Shown in pieces: positions 35,972 to 48,160 of a stretch of DNA of 64,000 nt. Both the position numbers and the translations under genes were made by a program. The first letter of the stretch is position 1; every line of letters begins with the position of its first letter. The notes under the pieces are model-generated. The model was given only the letters and a program-made list of their open reading frames with translations, was not told the origin of the DNA and did not search any database. Source of the DNA: Dasypus novemcinctus (taxonomy: Eukaryota; Chordata; Mammalia; Cingulata; Dasypodidae); NCBI RefSeq assembly GCF_030445035.2, contig NC_080675.1, forward strand, positions 63,256,544 through 63,320,543, read 5' to 3'.

Positions 35972-37506
35972 TCACATAAGTAAGCATTTATTTGAGATTT
36001 AACATGAAATCATACAAGTAAAACTTGTATAAACACAAATCCACACTGAGGCATAAAGCAAATAGCAAAAGACAAAGTAAAAACAAAGAAAACTAATTGG
36101 CAGCTATATATAGTTGGACACAATTGTGTCTTGTACACCAGAAAACCTTTGACAAAATAATCATCTTAGATTAGCAAAAGACCAATCTTCAACATTGTCC
36201 TGCAAGATGTCCTCCTTCAGGTAAGCTTGTAATTATTTTGGTGATTGCCATCCCCTTGAGATGCCTTGCCCTATGTGCTCTGTTGGCCACTGTAGTCTGC
36301 CTATCCCTGTGAATATCCATAGTTGCCATAGTTATACGCAGTATATATAATCATATCAGCCAGAGCTACTATAGTTTCAATCACCACCATAGGTCCTATT
36401 GTAATTACCATATTCTTAATCATAGAAGTTATTAAAACCTTGGTAGCAGTTTAGGCCTTGACCTTGTCCACAATCCCTAGTACCTCCTTGTCCACCAGCT
36501 GCAGCCCCTCTTCCATATTTCTGTTGTTGCTATGGCTGTCTAACCACCTTTATGGGTTGTACAAATTTGATTTCACACTTCCCAGAACCAATTTGATATC
36601 TGCTTTCTAGTAGTTTCTTTACTAACTTTTCATCGTATATGTAAGAAAATGAAATCTTCTTCTTTCATTTGTTTTTTTAAAGATTTATTTATTATGTATT
36701 TATTTATAACCCCCCCCCCCCCAGCCCCGTGGCTTGCTCCTTTTCTTTTGCTGCCTCTTCTCTGTGTCCATTTGCTGTGCATTTTTTCTGTATCTGCTTG
36801 TCTCCCTTTTGTTGCGTCGTCTTGCTGTGCCAGCTCTCTGTGGCGCACGGGCTGCCAGCTCTCCACAGCACACGGGCCAGCTTTGCCTTCACAAGGAGGC
36901 CTTGGGATGTGAACCCAGAGCCTCCCATATGGAAGATGGGAGCCCAACTAATTGAGCCACAGCCAATTAGTTTATTTTTGGATTCATGGGAAGTTCAATA
37001 TTTTCAATCTCTCTAAATGCTCCAAAATATTCCTTTATTTATCTTCAGAAGTATTTGGGCTCAGTCCACCTCCAGATACTTTCAGGGGAAGGGGTTCTTT
37101 CCTTCTTAAAACTTTTCCCCTTTGGTGAGGGGAGTCTATCAATTTGCCATCTACTTTGTGTTCTTTCAGTTCCAAAACCTTGTCAAAACTAGTAGCATTT
37201 TGAAAAGCACAAATCCATATCTTCTTGATCTTCCAATGACTAGATGTGTTTTAATTGTGTGATCTACAGCCTCTCAAAATGGAGACAAATATTCAGTCTG
37301 ATCTTTTTTTGTCTGTATCCCAGTTCAAGCTCCCACTAAACATTTTACCGTCATCCTGCTGATTCTTGCGTGTGTTGATCTTGGATCCTTCTGAGAATTC
37401 CTCTATGTTGTACTCATTCATGTCCTACGTAGTGGCAGGGTTGGTAGTGCGGTGCTGGTGCACAGCCTAGTCCAGGTGGCAATGACAGCAGAGGGTTGTA
37501 TCTAGA
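35972..37506 (-). pseudogene. HNRNPDL: Processed pseudogene of HNRNPDL (JKTBP)
   Basis: Read on the minus strand it is an intronless HNRNPDL-like mRNA: an N-terminal MNEYN-EEF block near 37420, two RRM regions (KMF-G-L-WDT near 37340; [13 protein letters not shown] near 37150; NIELPM near 36990), then the Gly/Tyr-rich tail with GRGAAAGG near 36520 and repeated YG-YN motifs to 36240. A 3' UTR carries through to 'aaataaatgctta' near 35985. The parent gene encodes a nuclear hnRNP D-like RNA-binding protein. Stops and frameshifts are plentiful. TGTGAATTTTT flanks it at 35961-35971 and 37507-37517, an L1-type target duplication. A DAS-SINE lies inside at about 36672-36964. Confidence 0.9.
36672..36964 (-). 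mobile_element. DAS-SINE inserted in the HNRNPDL pseudogene
   Basis: The minus-strand head reads GGCTGTGGCTCAATTAGTTG, then 'ccatatgggaggctctgggt', CAGACA-type body, a G13 tract (C13 at 36710-36722), and an ATAAATAAATA tail with poly-A. The flanks TTTGTTTTTTT and TTAGTTTATTTTT are an imperfect target duplication. It is longer than the copy at 2.45 kb because it keeps the 'gaaggcaaagctggc' segment. It must be younger than the pseudogene. Confidence 0.85.
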
Positions 37507-37517
37507 TGTGAATTTTT

Positions 37518-38100
37518 AAGTATATGTATTGGGAAAATCTCATATGGGGGATTTCATACCATAGATGGGGGGTAGGGGTTATGAAAACTATTCATTTTGT
37601 AATATTAGGAAAATGTTAAATAAAAATTTGAATTAGATTTAAGATATCTCACATTTATATAAACTTGTATATGTATATTTTTTCAAGGTTTGTTTTAGAG
37701 GCAAGATTTCAATTAAATCTTCACTAGACAATGAGTGAGAAAACAATCCCAATTTTGTTTTGTTGCTTTTCAGGTTAGGAAGCTGTGGCTCAAAGTTTCC
37801 TCTAAAACTCTATAATGGTGAAGTCAGGATGTTATGCTTCTACTGTTCCCCATGGGTTGATAGGGGGGATTACTTGAGGGAGAAATGTAATAATGGATAC
37901 TGACAAAGTTAGTGGAACAGTAATACACTGGGTTAGTTAGGTTTTCCACTCGGAACTTAAAAACCCAAAACTTATAAGTGAAGTTACTGTGGTTGTGAAG
38001 GGTTAATAAATTTGGATGAAATAAGTCATTTAATATTTATAGTATGCCCTTAAGCTCGGAAATAACATATGTGCTAAGTTTCTCAACTCTTTAAAACATT
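37518..38100. other. Unique AT-rich sequence, no feature seen
   Basis: No family recognised, both strands read. Confidence 0.4.
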
Positions 38101-38939
38101 ACAATAAAGAGTGTCATAAAAATATTAGAGTTCACAGCAGCATTATTTACAATTGCCAAAAGATAGACCAAGTGCCCATCAACCAGTTAATGGATAATTA
38201 ATACAATGGAATATTATTCAGCAATAAAAAAGGAATGAAGTTGAGGTTCCAGGAAAAAGGCATTTAAGTAGGCAGGCAAGACTCAAATCTCTCACAAAAA
38301 CAATGGAGAAAGGGTCAAAAGCTGTCTGAGGTACCTGCTTTGGGCGTCAGGAGACAAAGATAGTACTACACAACTTCTAGGAGGGCAAGGAATAGAGAGA
38401 CAAAGAACCCAAAACAACAAATGTCAGTTTACCAAACCCCTGTGGTGATCAGGAAAGGCTCTCAAATTCCAATACAAAATAGTAAGCTGGGATAAGACCC
38501 CTGTCTCACTGTAGCTGACTGAGAAGGGAAGAGACATCTTCCTCCTTGTCAGCTATTATAAGGAAAAGGGGGGGGGGGGGGGAGTCAGGGGACTTTTCTT
38601 CAGTGAATTCAGCCAGAAGAGCCTGATTTGAATCTTGGCTCTGCCTAGACCAAAACAGAGGAAAGCAGAGACTGAAAGAAACACTACCATGGAAAGGTGC
38701 ACCTGATTAGTGCAATCTGCTGACTGGTCTGGAAATTGGAGAGAGTAAACCTGCTTCTTGGTCTCTCTTAATCCAAACTCCTGGGAGGAAATCTGCACTC
38801 TGTTAGTGGGTCTGTGACCTGATTTTGATAACTTAAGCTAGGCAGTTTTAAAAATTTAGAATTAGTTGTACCACATATCAAAGAAGAGCTGTGGAAAAAA
38901 AAAATAAACAAGTGAGAGAATTGGCCATTGGAATAAATT

Positions 38940-39507
38940 TACAAACATATTCAGATGCCTAGACATCAGCAAAAAATTACAGGCCATGCTAGGAAGCAGG
39001 AAGAGATGGCCCAGGCAAAGGAGCAAATCAAATATCCTGAAGAGGCACTGGATTTAAGACAATTAATCAATGATAATCACAAAAATGTCCTAAATCAAAA
39101 TCAAAGAATTGAAAGAAAATATAACTAAAGAAATAAAGGACATGAAGAAGACACCAGGTGAGCATAAAAACAATTTGAAAGCCTGCCAAAAAAAAAAAAA
39201 AAAGTAACAGACCTTATGGGAAAGAAAGACACAATGGGTGAGATTAAAAATACATAAGAGGCATGTAGAACAGATTTGAATTGTTTGAAGACAGAATTAG
39301 TGATTTTGAGACAGAATGTCTGAACTAGAAAAGACAGAAGAAAGAAAGAGAAGAGAATGGAAAGGGGCAGAAAGAATATTTGAGGAAATAATTGCTGAAA
39401 ACTTCCCAACACTTATGAAGGAAATAAATGTCAATATTCAAGAATGCCAATGCACCCCAAACAGAATAAATCTGACTGGACCTAAACTGAGGCACCTGTT
39501 ATTTAGA
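38940..39507 (+). pseudogene. L1 ORF1-like remnant
   Basis: A-rich coding-like sequence with a Lys/Glu-rich coiled-coil feel and the block 'gaaaacttcccaacacttat' then 'attcaagaatgccaatgcac', which resembles the ORF1 region of older L1/HAL1 elements as I recall them. ORF1 encodes the RNA-binding chaperone. Stops interrupt it and an A16 run lies near 39187. Confidence 0.5.
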
Positions 39508-40143
39508 TGAAAGAGTAATGAAAAACCTCGCCAAAATGAAAAGCCTAGGATCAGATGGCTTTTCAGGTGAATTCTACCAATCATTCAGTGGTGACCTAAT
39601 ACCTACCTTGCTCAAGCTCTTCCAAAAAAAAAAAGAACAGGAAGCAATGCCACCAAGCTCATTCTATGGAGCCAAGATCACCATAATGCCAAAACTAGAT
39701 AAAGATACTAAGAAAAAAGAACATTACAGACAAATATCCCTAATGAATATAAATGCAAAATCCTCAACAAAATTCTTGCAAACAGAAAGCACATTAAAAA
39801 ATTATACATTGAAATTAACTGGGTTTTAGCTCATATATGCAAGGGTGGTTCAGCACAAGAAAATCCATTATTTGTAATAAACCGCATTGATAAATTGAAG
39901 AAGAAAAATTACAGGATCCTCTCAATTGATGCAAAAATGCATTTGACAAAATATAGCACCCTTTCTTGATAAAAACACTCCAAAAGATAGGAATTAAAGG
40001 AAGATTTCTCAATATGGTAAAATGTATATATGAAAAACCTACAGCTAGCATTGTACTCAGGCTTTCCCAGAGAGATCAGAAACAAGACAAGGATGCCCAC
40101 TATTACCATTATTATTCAATATTGGTAAAAGTTCTAGCTGGAA
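39508..40143 (+). pseudogene. L1 ORF2 reverse-transcriptase remnant
   Basis: Blocks match the L1 RT fingers and palm: K-SLGSDGFSGEFYQSF near 39545, DKDTKKKEHYRQISLMNI near 39700, a QKIGIKGRFLNMVKCIYEKP run near 39985 and a frameshifted GCPLLPLLFN-like block near 40090. It breaks off before the catalytic (F/Y)ADD motif, where the foreign L1 piece begins. Confidence 0.8.
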
Positions 40144-41546
40144 CTGTCTTACTCAGACAGCAAAAATCCCCTGAGTACGGGGGCAGTGTTTAGTGAAGGA
40201 GGATGGACCATTGACAGGCCCTTAATAATGATGACTGTATTTATGAATTTTTGCTTTTGAAATTGCAACTTAACCTAGCATTACAGGGTGCTTAAGAGTT
40301 ACCTCCTGAGAGTCTCCTTGTTGTTCAAATGTGGCCCCTCTCTAAGCCAAACTCAGCATGTAAATGCATTACCTTCCTCCCAGAATGGAACATGACTCCC
40401 TGGGTTGAGCCTCCCTGGCACCAAGGGATTACTACCAAGCACCAACTAACAATGCAACTGGAAAAAGACCATGACCATTGGGAAAGGGTAAAGACAAATG
40501 AGTTTAAATAGATAAAAGATTTCAAAGTGAGTTGGGAGGTCATTCCAGAGGTTATACTTATGCACGTCTCTGCAGGATCTCATTGAATGCCAAAGTAAAT
40601 ATTATCACAAATAGCAGGGCTCCTTAGAGCTTTGGAGACGTCCAGACACTATAGGCAGGGCAGAAAGCTCAGGAGTTTGGTACCCTGTCAGTGGACTCTA
40701 CTTTGGAATTTATGCTCCCAGAGTGACAGAATTGGACTCAGTTGTGGTTTCCTTACACATGACTCTTCTGTCCCTTCTATTTGAATCTATAGCTAATACT
40801 AAAGTTGATAGGTATATGTCCAAGAGACTTAAATATTTGGGCTGTCCATGTACAAGTTGGGCCCTAAGTCTCAACAGATTTGCAACACCTACTCTCTAGT
40901 TCATGGGAGTCACCAAGGACAACTAACAAGGAGATGATGATGGACAATGACCATCTCAAGGAACACAGAGAGTCTGCTACAACTGCAAGCAAGATAGTCC
41001 CATCCATCTGTCCCATGGGATATAAGCCCATTCTCAATTAGAGGCAGAGTGGCATCACCATCCCAGAATCCTCAGGTTGGGGAATGAATGATGGACTAGA
41101 GCAGACTTACTGTTATTCTACTATAGACTTATTATGATTCTAGCAATGGAAGAACTTTTATCATTGATGTGGAGGCAGCAGCCATTGGAGACTCTGAGGA
41201 GTGGGGGAGGGAAAAATAGCTGTAATTTGGGGGCATTTTCAGGACTTGGGAATTGTCCTGAATGACATTGCAATGACAGGTACAGGCCATTATATATTTT
41301 GTAATAACTTAAAAAAAATGTGCAGGAGAGAATGTAAACTACAATATTAACTATAATCCATGCTTAGTGACAATGCTCCAAAATGTGTTAATTATTTCTA
41401 ACAAATGTACCACACTAATAAAGGATGTTGTTAACATGGGGAAATGTGGGATGGGTAGGGAATGGAACGTATGGGAACCCCCTACATTTTTAATGTAAAC
41501 ATATATGTAATCTAAGTATCTTTAAAAACTTTTTTTAAAGTATATA
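40144..41546 (+). mobile_element. Lineage L1 3' UTR inserted in the older L1 ORF2
   Basis: 1.4 kb of the L1 3' UTR in plus orientation, collinear with the reverse of 59.35-60.75 kb: 'aaatgtggcccctctctaag', 'aacatgactccctgggttga', 'ccatctgtcccatgggatat', 'accacactaataaaggatgt', then 'ttttaatgtaaacatatatg' and an A/T-rich tail. No clean target duplication is seen, and the host ORF2 lacks sequence across the site, so a deletion probably accompanied or followed insertion. Confidence 0.75.
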
Positions 41547-42875
41547 TTTTTTAAAAAAGAGGCCCTGAATAGCCAAAAATGTCTTAAAAGAAATGAACAA
41601 ACTTGGAGGATTCTCCCTTCCAGACTTTAAATATTACCTAGCATTAGTGGTAAAAACAGCATGCTACTGGAATAAAGATAGACATTTAGATCAATGGAAG
41701 TGACTTGATGGTTCAGAAACAAACCCTTACATCTATAGTCTAGTGATTTTTGACAAAGCTGTCAAGCTCTCCCAGCTGGGCCAGAACAGTCTATTCAACA
41801 AATAATGGTGGGAGAACTGGATAGCCATATCCAAAAAATAAAATAAAATAAAATATAAAAAATAAAAAAGAAGTAGGACCCCTATCCCATACCTTATACA
41901 AAAATTAACTAAAAAAAATGTATCAAGGACCTAAATATATAAGTGACAACCATAAAACTCCTAGAAGAAAACATAGTACAACATCTTCAAGACCTCTTGC
42001 TAGGTGGTAGTTTCTTAAACCTTATACACAAAGCATGAGCAATAAAAGAAAAAATAGATAAATGGGACCTCCTCAAAATTATTGCATCTCAGACTTTTGC
42101 ACCTCAAAGGACTTTGTTAGAAGAGTGAAAAGGCAGCCAACTCAATGGGAAACAATATTTGGCAATCATATATCTGATAAGGGTTTAAAATACATGATAC
42201 ATAAAGCGATCCTACAACTCAACAATAAAAAAGACTACCTACCCAATTAAAAATAGGCAAAAAACTTGAATAGACAATTGTCCAAAGAAGAAATAAGAAT
42301 GATGAAGAAACACATGAAAAACACATTCCACATCACTATCAGTTAGGGAGATGCAATTCAGAACTAAAATGAAATACCATTTCACACCTATTAGAATGGC
42401 CACTATTAAATATTCAGAATAGGGTAGGAAAACTATAAGTGTTGGAGAGGATGTGGAGAGATAGGAATGTTTATTCACCATTGGTGGGAATGTAGAATGG
42501 TATAGCCACTGTGGAGGACTGTTTAGCAGTTCCTAAGGAAGTTGAATATAGACTTGCCATGTGACCTGGCAATACCACTACTAGGTATATACCCAGAAAA
42601 CCTAGAGCAGTGACACAAACAGACATTCACATACCAATATTTATAGCAGCATCATTCACAGTTGTCCAAAGTTGGAAACAATCCAGGTCTCCATCAAATG
42701 ATGAAGGGATAAGTGAATTGTGTTGAATATACACGATGGAATATTATGCAGTGGTCAGAAGAAATGAAGTTATGAAGCATATGACAATGACAACGTGGAT
42801 GAACCTGGAGGACATTATGTTGAGTGAAGCAAGCCAGACACAAAAAGACAAATACTGTATGATTGTGGTATTATG
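41547..42875 (+). pseudogene. L1 ORF2 C-terminal remnant
   Basis: Resumes the host ORF2 downstream of the RT: 'gaggccctgaatagccaaaa', HLDQWK-like block near 41680, WENWIAIS near 41815, FVRRVKRQPTQWETIFGNHI near 42115, then the region before the Cys motif, ending near 'aaatactgtatgattgtgg'. Internal stops and a (AAAAT)n expansion at 41838-41868 disrupt it. Confidence 0.8.
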
Positions 42876-43990
42876 AACTAAACATATTGTGTAAACTCAT
42901 GGAGTTAATAATTAGATCATCAGAAAAGAGAACGAGGGTAGAGAATGGAAAGCTGAGGGTTAATCTGCGCAGAATTGGTAAAAAGATCGTTTATAAATTT
43001 TTGGAAATGAATAGAAATGGTGAAAGCACATCATGGTGTTATTAACTAACGGAACTATTGTATGGGTATTTCAGTGGTTGAAAGGGTAAGTCTAAGTCAT
43101 GTATATTACTAGAAGCAAAGCTAAAAAATTTAACATGGGACTGTGTAACATAGTGAAACCTCATGTAAAATATGAATATGAGTGATATTGCAGATATAAA
43201 ATGGTTTTTACAAAATATAAATACTAATAAACTAGAGAGACAAACAGAATAGCAGCTATATATGGCAGGGAGAGCATGCAGAGATTGAAAGGTTAAGAGT
43301 TTTTTTTTGTTTTTTTTGTTTTGTTTATTATTGTTAGTGGATTAATGAAAATGCACTAAAGTGATTGAAGTGATGAATCCACAACTATGTGATTACACCA
43401 AATACCATTGATTGTACACTTTGGATGGATTTGTGCTTTATTAAAATGTATCAATAAAATTGAATTGTAAAAATAAAGGAATGAAGTTTTGATTCATGCG
43501 AAAACATAGATAAACCTTGAAGACATGTTGAGTAAAATAAACCAGATTTGAAAAGATAAATATTTTATGATCCCACTGATATAAAATGATTAGAATAAGC
43601 AAACTCACAGAGTCAGCATGTATCATATAGATTACCTGGGAATGGGGTAGCTTCAGGGAATGAGAGTTAATGCTTAAATTGTACAGAATTTCTACTGGGG
43701 TGACATGTAAGGTTTTAGTGATGGATGGTTGTGATGGTAGCACAACATTGTGAATGTAATTAACATCGCTGAATTATATACGTGAATATGGTTAAAGGGG
43801 ACATTTTGGGTTATATATATATATTAAGAATAATAGTTAATAGTATAATTATAAAAATGTTCTTTCATGAATTATAACAGATGTACCTCACTAAAGCAAG
43901 ATGTTAATAATAGGGAAGTACATGGAAATGCTATATTTTATGCATGATATTTCTGTAAACCTCCAACTTGTCTAGCAAAAAATTATTAAT

Positions 43991-45325
43991 TAAAAATTGA
44001 TTAGGAAAAGTTAGCACTTTATTAAGAAAATTAAAATTTCCTATAGCTCTAGGTATTTAAAATTCACTTTGATAAACAGGTATTATGATTTTTGTATCAA
44101 TATAAAAATCATTCTTATTCATGCTTCATGTACATAAGGGGCCAGGGGTAGATGCATCCTAAAATGTCCTAATACCTTTAAACCAGACATCCGTCATGAA
44201 CCAATCACATCTCTCTTTAAGCACAGACTTCTTTGAGTTTTAAACTTTTTGGTTGTTCTGATATTTAAAACAAAATGTAGGAGATGTCAGATTTCAGGGC
44301 AACAAGCATACTGTTTAAAGTAATACCCTTGTATTTTTATTTTGCATTATGTTTATACTAATTTTAAATAGGTAAAAAAAAATCTGTTTCATACTCACAT
44401 GTGGCATATAGGAGATCCAATCAACTGACCTTTTCATTTTTTATTAAAATGTCATAATTTTGATAACTATTGCAGTATGCTGGGTGTGTTTATGTAGAGG
44501 TTATAAGAATAACGATATACAACACAGATGTCATATAAAATACTGCTTACTCATTTGAGTTTGATGGATAAGAAAATTATGCCTCTGAACTGTGAATTGC
44601 AAAATCTCTTGGGAATAAACAATTTGACACAAATGTGACATTTGAAAATGAAATTGCATCAATAATGCGGTGACTCCTCCAGGTTTTATTGGAATTGCTG
44701 ATAGTGATTTGGAAAAAGAGCTTGGACTGGCTTCAGTAACTGTGCTGCTCCTTATCTGGAGCAGTGTCAAATAAACTTCATGAAGATTTAAAGCCTTAGA
44801 GATAAGCGTGCAATTGAAAATGCATTCCTATTATACATTTAAAGCAATGCGATACTACCTGTTCTCCAAACTGAATTTTAAACAACTGGAGCTATTGGGA
44901 ACTAATTTTCTGGGTTTAATGCTAATTTTCCCTGATGGCTCTTATCCCATTTCATTATAATATTCCATTTAAAAATATACATTTGGAATTATTTTAAGTA
45001 ATTTTTGTAGTTGGGAATTATTATTAAGAAGTTACCAAGTAATTTTTCTACCACAAGTTCATGTCTATGTTGCTGGTTTTTCTCACTCCTAAAGATACAT
45101 TTCCTAGTAAGACTTACAAGTATGAAAACACCCATGTGTACAATAAACTTAGGGCTTAAATCCAGAGATGAGTGATTTTCATAAGCAATCTTCTGCTTTT
45201 TCTGCTGAAATGAGTGCACACCTGTTCCCAAGTGCATGGTTTCCACTTTTCTTTCTTTTTAAATCAGAGATGATCTGCATCATGTCTCAGAAGCATGATA
45301 CTCTTTTCAGAATGATTTTGAAAGA
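43991..45325. other. Unique sequence including a balanced-composition block
   Basis: No repeat family is recognised. The 44640-44980 stretch is less AT-rich and looks non-repetitive. It might be a conserved non-coding element, but this is inference only. Confidence 0.35.
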
Positions 45326-45329
45326 AGAG

Positions 45330-45535
45330 TCAGGTTGAAATGCCTGGTAGGTCCTTCCTGGTCAGTTATTATTTGCTATGTGGTTTGGGGTAAGTTCCTT
45401 AAACTCCCTGGGCCTTAGTTTTCTTGTCTGTTAATTGGGTGTGAGAATACCTACCTCACAGAGTTGTTTTGTAATTAAAAAACAACATATATGCAAAACT
45501 GCTTTTAGAAACTATGAGATAGTATATACAAGTTG
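45330..45535 (+). repeat. MIR SINE
   Basis: Forward MIR core: 'ggtaagttccttaaactccc', 'ttagttttcttgtctgttaa', then 'aatacctacctcacagagtt'. Confidence 0.75.
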
Positions 45536-45544
45536 GATTAAAAC

Positions 45545-45763
45545 AATGGTTCTTGACTGAGGGTGATTTTGCTCCCAGGAGACATTTGGCAAAGTCTGCA
45601 GACATTTTAGATTGCCACAGGTGGGGGGCGCCTGGTGTTACTGCAGAGGTCAGGGATCCTACTAAACATCTCACATCTTAAAATGTCTAAGACAGCCCTT
45701 CCTCCCCACAAAAAGAATGATCTGTTGCCACATGTTAATAGTGCTGCTGCTGAGACTCCCTGG
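45545..45763 (+). mobile_element. MER20-like hAT non-autonomous element
   Basis: It begins CAATGGTTCTTGACTGAGGG, continues 'gattttgctcccaggagaca' and 'tttggcaaagtctgcagaca', and ends GAGACTCCCTG. This order and the 219-bp length match MER20 as I recall it. The 8-bp target duplication is eroded. In other eutherians MER20 copies can act as regulatory elements. Nothing here shows that this one does. Confidence 0.75.
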
Positions 45764-46320
45764 CCTAACATTTTTAACATCTCAAACTGCTCTATAACTC
45801 GAAAGAGATTACTCTCCCAGTTTTTCAACCATCTTTTGGTAGCTATAAATGTCACGTGTATTATTTAATTTATACTTTAGTTCTAAATATGTTTAAAAAT
45901 AATAGTGCTCACTACAGCATTGCAAGCCAATTGCTGTAAGTTTTGATAATATATCACCATATTATTCACCTTTCTGTTAAACTCTATAGGAGATAGAACT
46001 GTGTTTCATGAATGCTCTCTTGATCAATTTTCTGGGTTCCCAAATTCATAGATACTTTAACCATTCTTTAAAATATTTATCATAGTTTTTTATACTAGCT
46101 TCTTACAAATCCATAATCCATTATTCTAACAATCTTAGGCTAAACGTGTTTCAGAATTCCAACATTCTTTTTGGATTTTAGTTGGTAATTTAGTGCTTAT
46201 ATGTATATTATATAACACTATAGCAAGGCCTGGAGCAGCAACCAGTAATCAATACATTGATATTTATTCAGCAAAATAAGTAAGTAGTCGCACTAAATGG
46301 GTTAAATAAATTCATGACAG
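45764..46320. other. Unique AT-rich sequence, no feature seen
   Basis: No family recognised, both strands read. Confidence 0.4.
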
Positions 46321-46324
46321 TTCA

Positions 46325-46985
46325 GATAAAACCTTTATTGTGATAACAAATATATAACACAAAATTCTCCATTTTAACCACTTTCAGCTGTACAATTCAA
46401 ATGATTTTTATTGTACTAGGGTCACCAGCATCCATTATCAAATTTTTCTTCCCCCCGAACAGAAATTCTAAAGATATTAAGCATTACCTCTCCATCAACA
46501 CACCTCCCACAGCCTGTGGTAACTTTTAATGTACTTTGTTTGTCTCTGAATTTTCTTATTCTAGGCATTTCATATAAATAATTACATACTATATTTGTCC
46601 TTTTGTAGCTGCCTTCTTTCACTCAACATGATGTCTCCATGCTCTAGCATGTATGAGAACTTCATTTCTTTTTAGGGCTCAATGATATTCCATTTTGTGT
46701 ATATACCACCTTTTGTTTGTCCATTCATCTGTTGATGGACACTTCCACCTATTGGCTATTGTGAATAATGCTGCTATGAACATCGGTGTACATATTTCTG
46801 TTCGAGCTCCTGTTTTCAGTTCTTTGGGGTATATACTTAAGAGTGGAATTGCTGGGTCATATGGCAATTCTGTGTTTAACTTTATAAGGAACCACCCAAC
46901 TATTTTCCACAGTGGCTTCACCATTTTGCATCCGCACTAGCAATGCATGAGAGTTAGTTTTACTCTGCCTCCTTGCCCAGATAAA
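46325..46985 (-). mobile_element. Ancient L1M-type 3' end with ORF2 C-terminus
   Basis: Reversed L1: 'attttaaccactttcagctg' and 'gcattacctctccatcaaca' belong to the old 3' UTR, and 46679-46924 on the minus strand still reads the ORF2 tail ([36 protein letters not shown]). It is collinear with the tail of the young L1 ORF2 at 62.3 kb but with a different 3' UTR. Confidence 0.85.
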
Positions 46986-47684
46986 GTTTTGCTAGTTAAT
47001 GAATTCAGGTCAAAACAGATTTTGCTGCCAAATGGTTTATAAAACAAGTCTTCCAATTTTCAGAGCTTTTGTGAATTTAGTAATTGTAGATAAGGCACCA
47101 TGGATATATGCACATATATTCCTTACTAAGCATAATGCCACGTATCTGTGAAGTTGTTGTACCTCATCAATTAAAGCAACAGAATGTATAGATTTTATTG
47201 GACCAAATAGATATGTACCTCTCTCCCAACCAATTCAGCAACTATTGGAAAGGGCATGTATGTTTGAAACATGTTCTGCCTTAATTAATGTCCCAAGTTA
47301 TGCCAGACTATATAAATAAGTGCCCCAGTTAATGAGCAGTTACATCCAATTTTCACAGTTACAAGGAAAACATACCCTGCAAAATGAAAACACTCATAGA
47401 AAGGATACAATTTATAACACAAGATATATACAGAACTATAATTGGATATATCAGGCTGGAAGTAGTATTATTAGTGTCTATTTTAATTAATAGTGAATAT
47501 GCATGTTCAGAACTTGACACAGTTTCTGAACATTATCACCATGACCATGTGTAATTATGCATCCAACTCCCACCCGTGTTGCTGTCTGAATACTTAAAAT
47601 CAAAGACTTACTTAAAGCAGAGGATGATGATGCAGAGACACTTGGGAAGTTTGGTATATGAACATAGTGAATTGGGAATGCAGA
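46986..47684. other. Unique AT-rich sequence, no feature seen
   Basis: No family recognised, both strands read. Confidence 0.4.
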
Positions 47685-47756
47685 AAAATGATTATCAAAT
47701 ATAGTGCCTGCTGCATGAGGAAAATGATTATCAAATATAATGCTTGCTGCATATGG
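47685..47756. repeat. Tandem duplication, 2 x 36 bp
   Basis: Units 47685-47720 and 47721-47756 both begin AAAATGATTATCAAATATA and differ at four of 36 positions. Confidence 0.9.
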
Positions 47757-48160
47757 GCATGGAATGCGTAGAATTCTTACTGCAATTTATAAACAAGTAG
47801 GTTTCTCTTTGGCCACTCCTACAAGGCTCCTTCACACCAAAAGATGTGAGTTTGAAGTCTTTTAGGCTGTTTTGTTGCTCATTAGACCTCCCAGGTATGT
47901 GGGAACTCTGACCCTGCCTCCTATACTGTCTTCAAATCCAACTTCTTTGATATAGATTTCTTTTAAATGTACTTCTGAGCTAGAAAATCTTAAAAAGGAC
48001 TTTGGTTTTCAGGAAGGTGGTGGCTAGACAACCTGAAAATACTCCCACTATAAAATATTTAGAAATTCTGTATAAAATACAAAAAATATCTCTTTAATTC
48101 CACAGCTAAGAACCTAAAAAGTAAAGGTCACATCCAGGAGAAGAAAAGTAACAGAGAAGA

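Larger units (their letters stand above)
38243..43474 (+). mobile_element. Nearly full-span L1 with 14-bp target duplication, itself interrupted
   Basis: AAAGGAATGAAGTT occurs at 38229-38242 and 43475-43488. Between lie, in order: a likely 5' UTR (38243 to about 38890, with a G15 run at 38568-38582), an ORF1-like part (about 38940-39507), an ORF2 reverse-transcriptase part (about 39508-40143), a foreign L1 3' UTR piece (about 40144-41546), the ORF2 C-terminal part (41547 to about 42870) and its own 3' UTR. Part of ORF1/ORF2 between 39507 and 39508, and some ORF2 around the inner insertion, are missing. Its 3' UTR (42880-43470) is unlike the G-rich one of the young L1. Confidence 0.8.
38105..43990 (+). 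mobile_element. Old L1 3' end split by a later L1 (outer element)
   Basis: The left part, about 38105-38242, ends the ORF2 C-terminus ('cagcagcattatttacaatt', 'tggaatattattcagcaata'). The right part, 43475 to about 43990, continues with 'attcatgcgaaaacatagat' and the 3' UTR to 'gtaaacctccaacttgtcta'. The sequence is continuous once 38243-43474 and one copy of the 14-bp duplication are removed. It is collinear with 49.6-50.2 kb. Confidence 0.8.

Noticed and set aside
36649-37016. Cys/Leu-rich frames on both strands
   Set aside because: They are frames through the DAS-SINE inside the HNRNPDL pseudogene.
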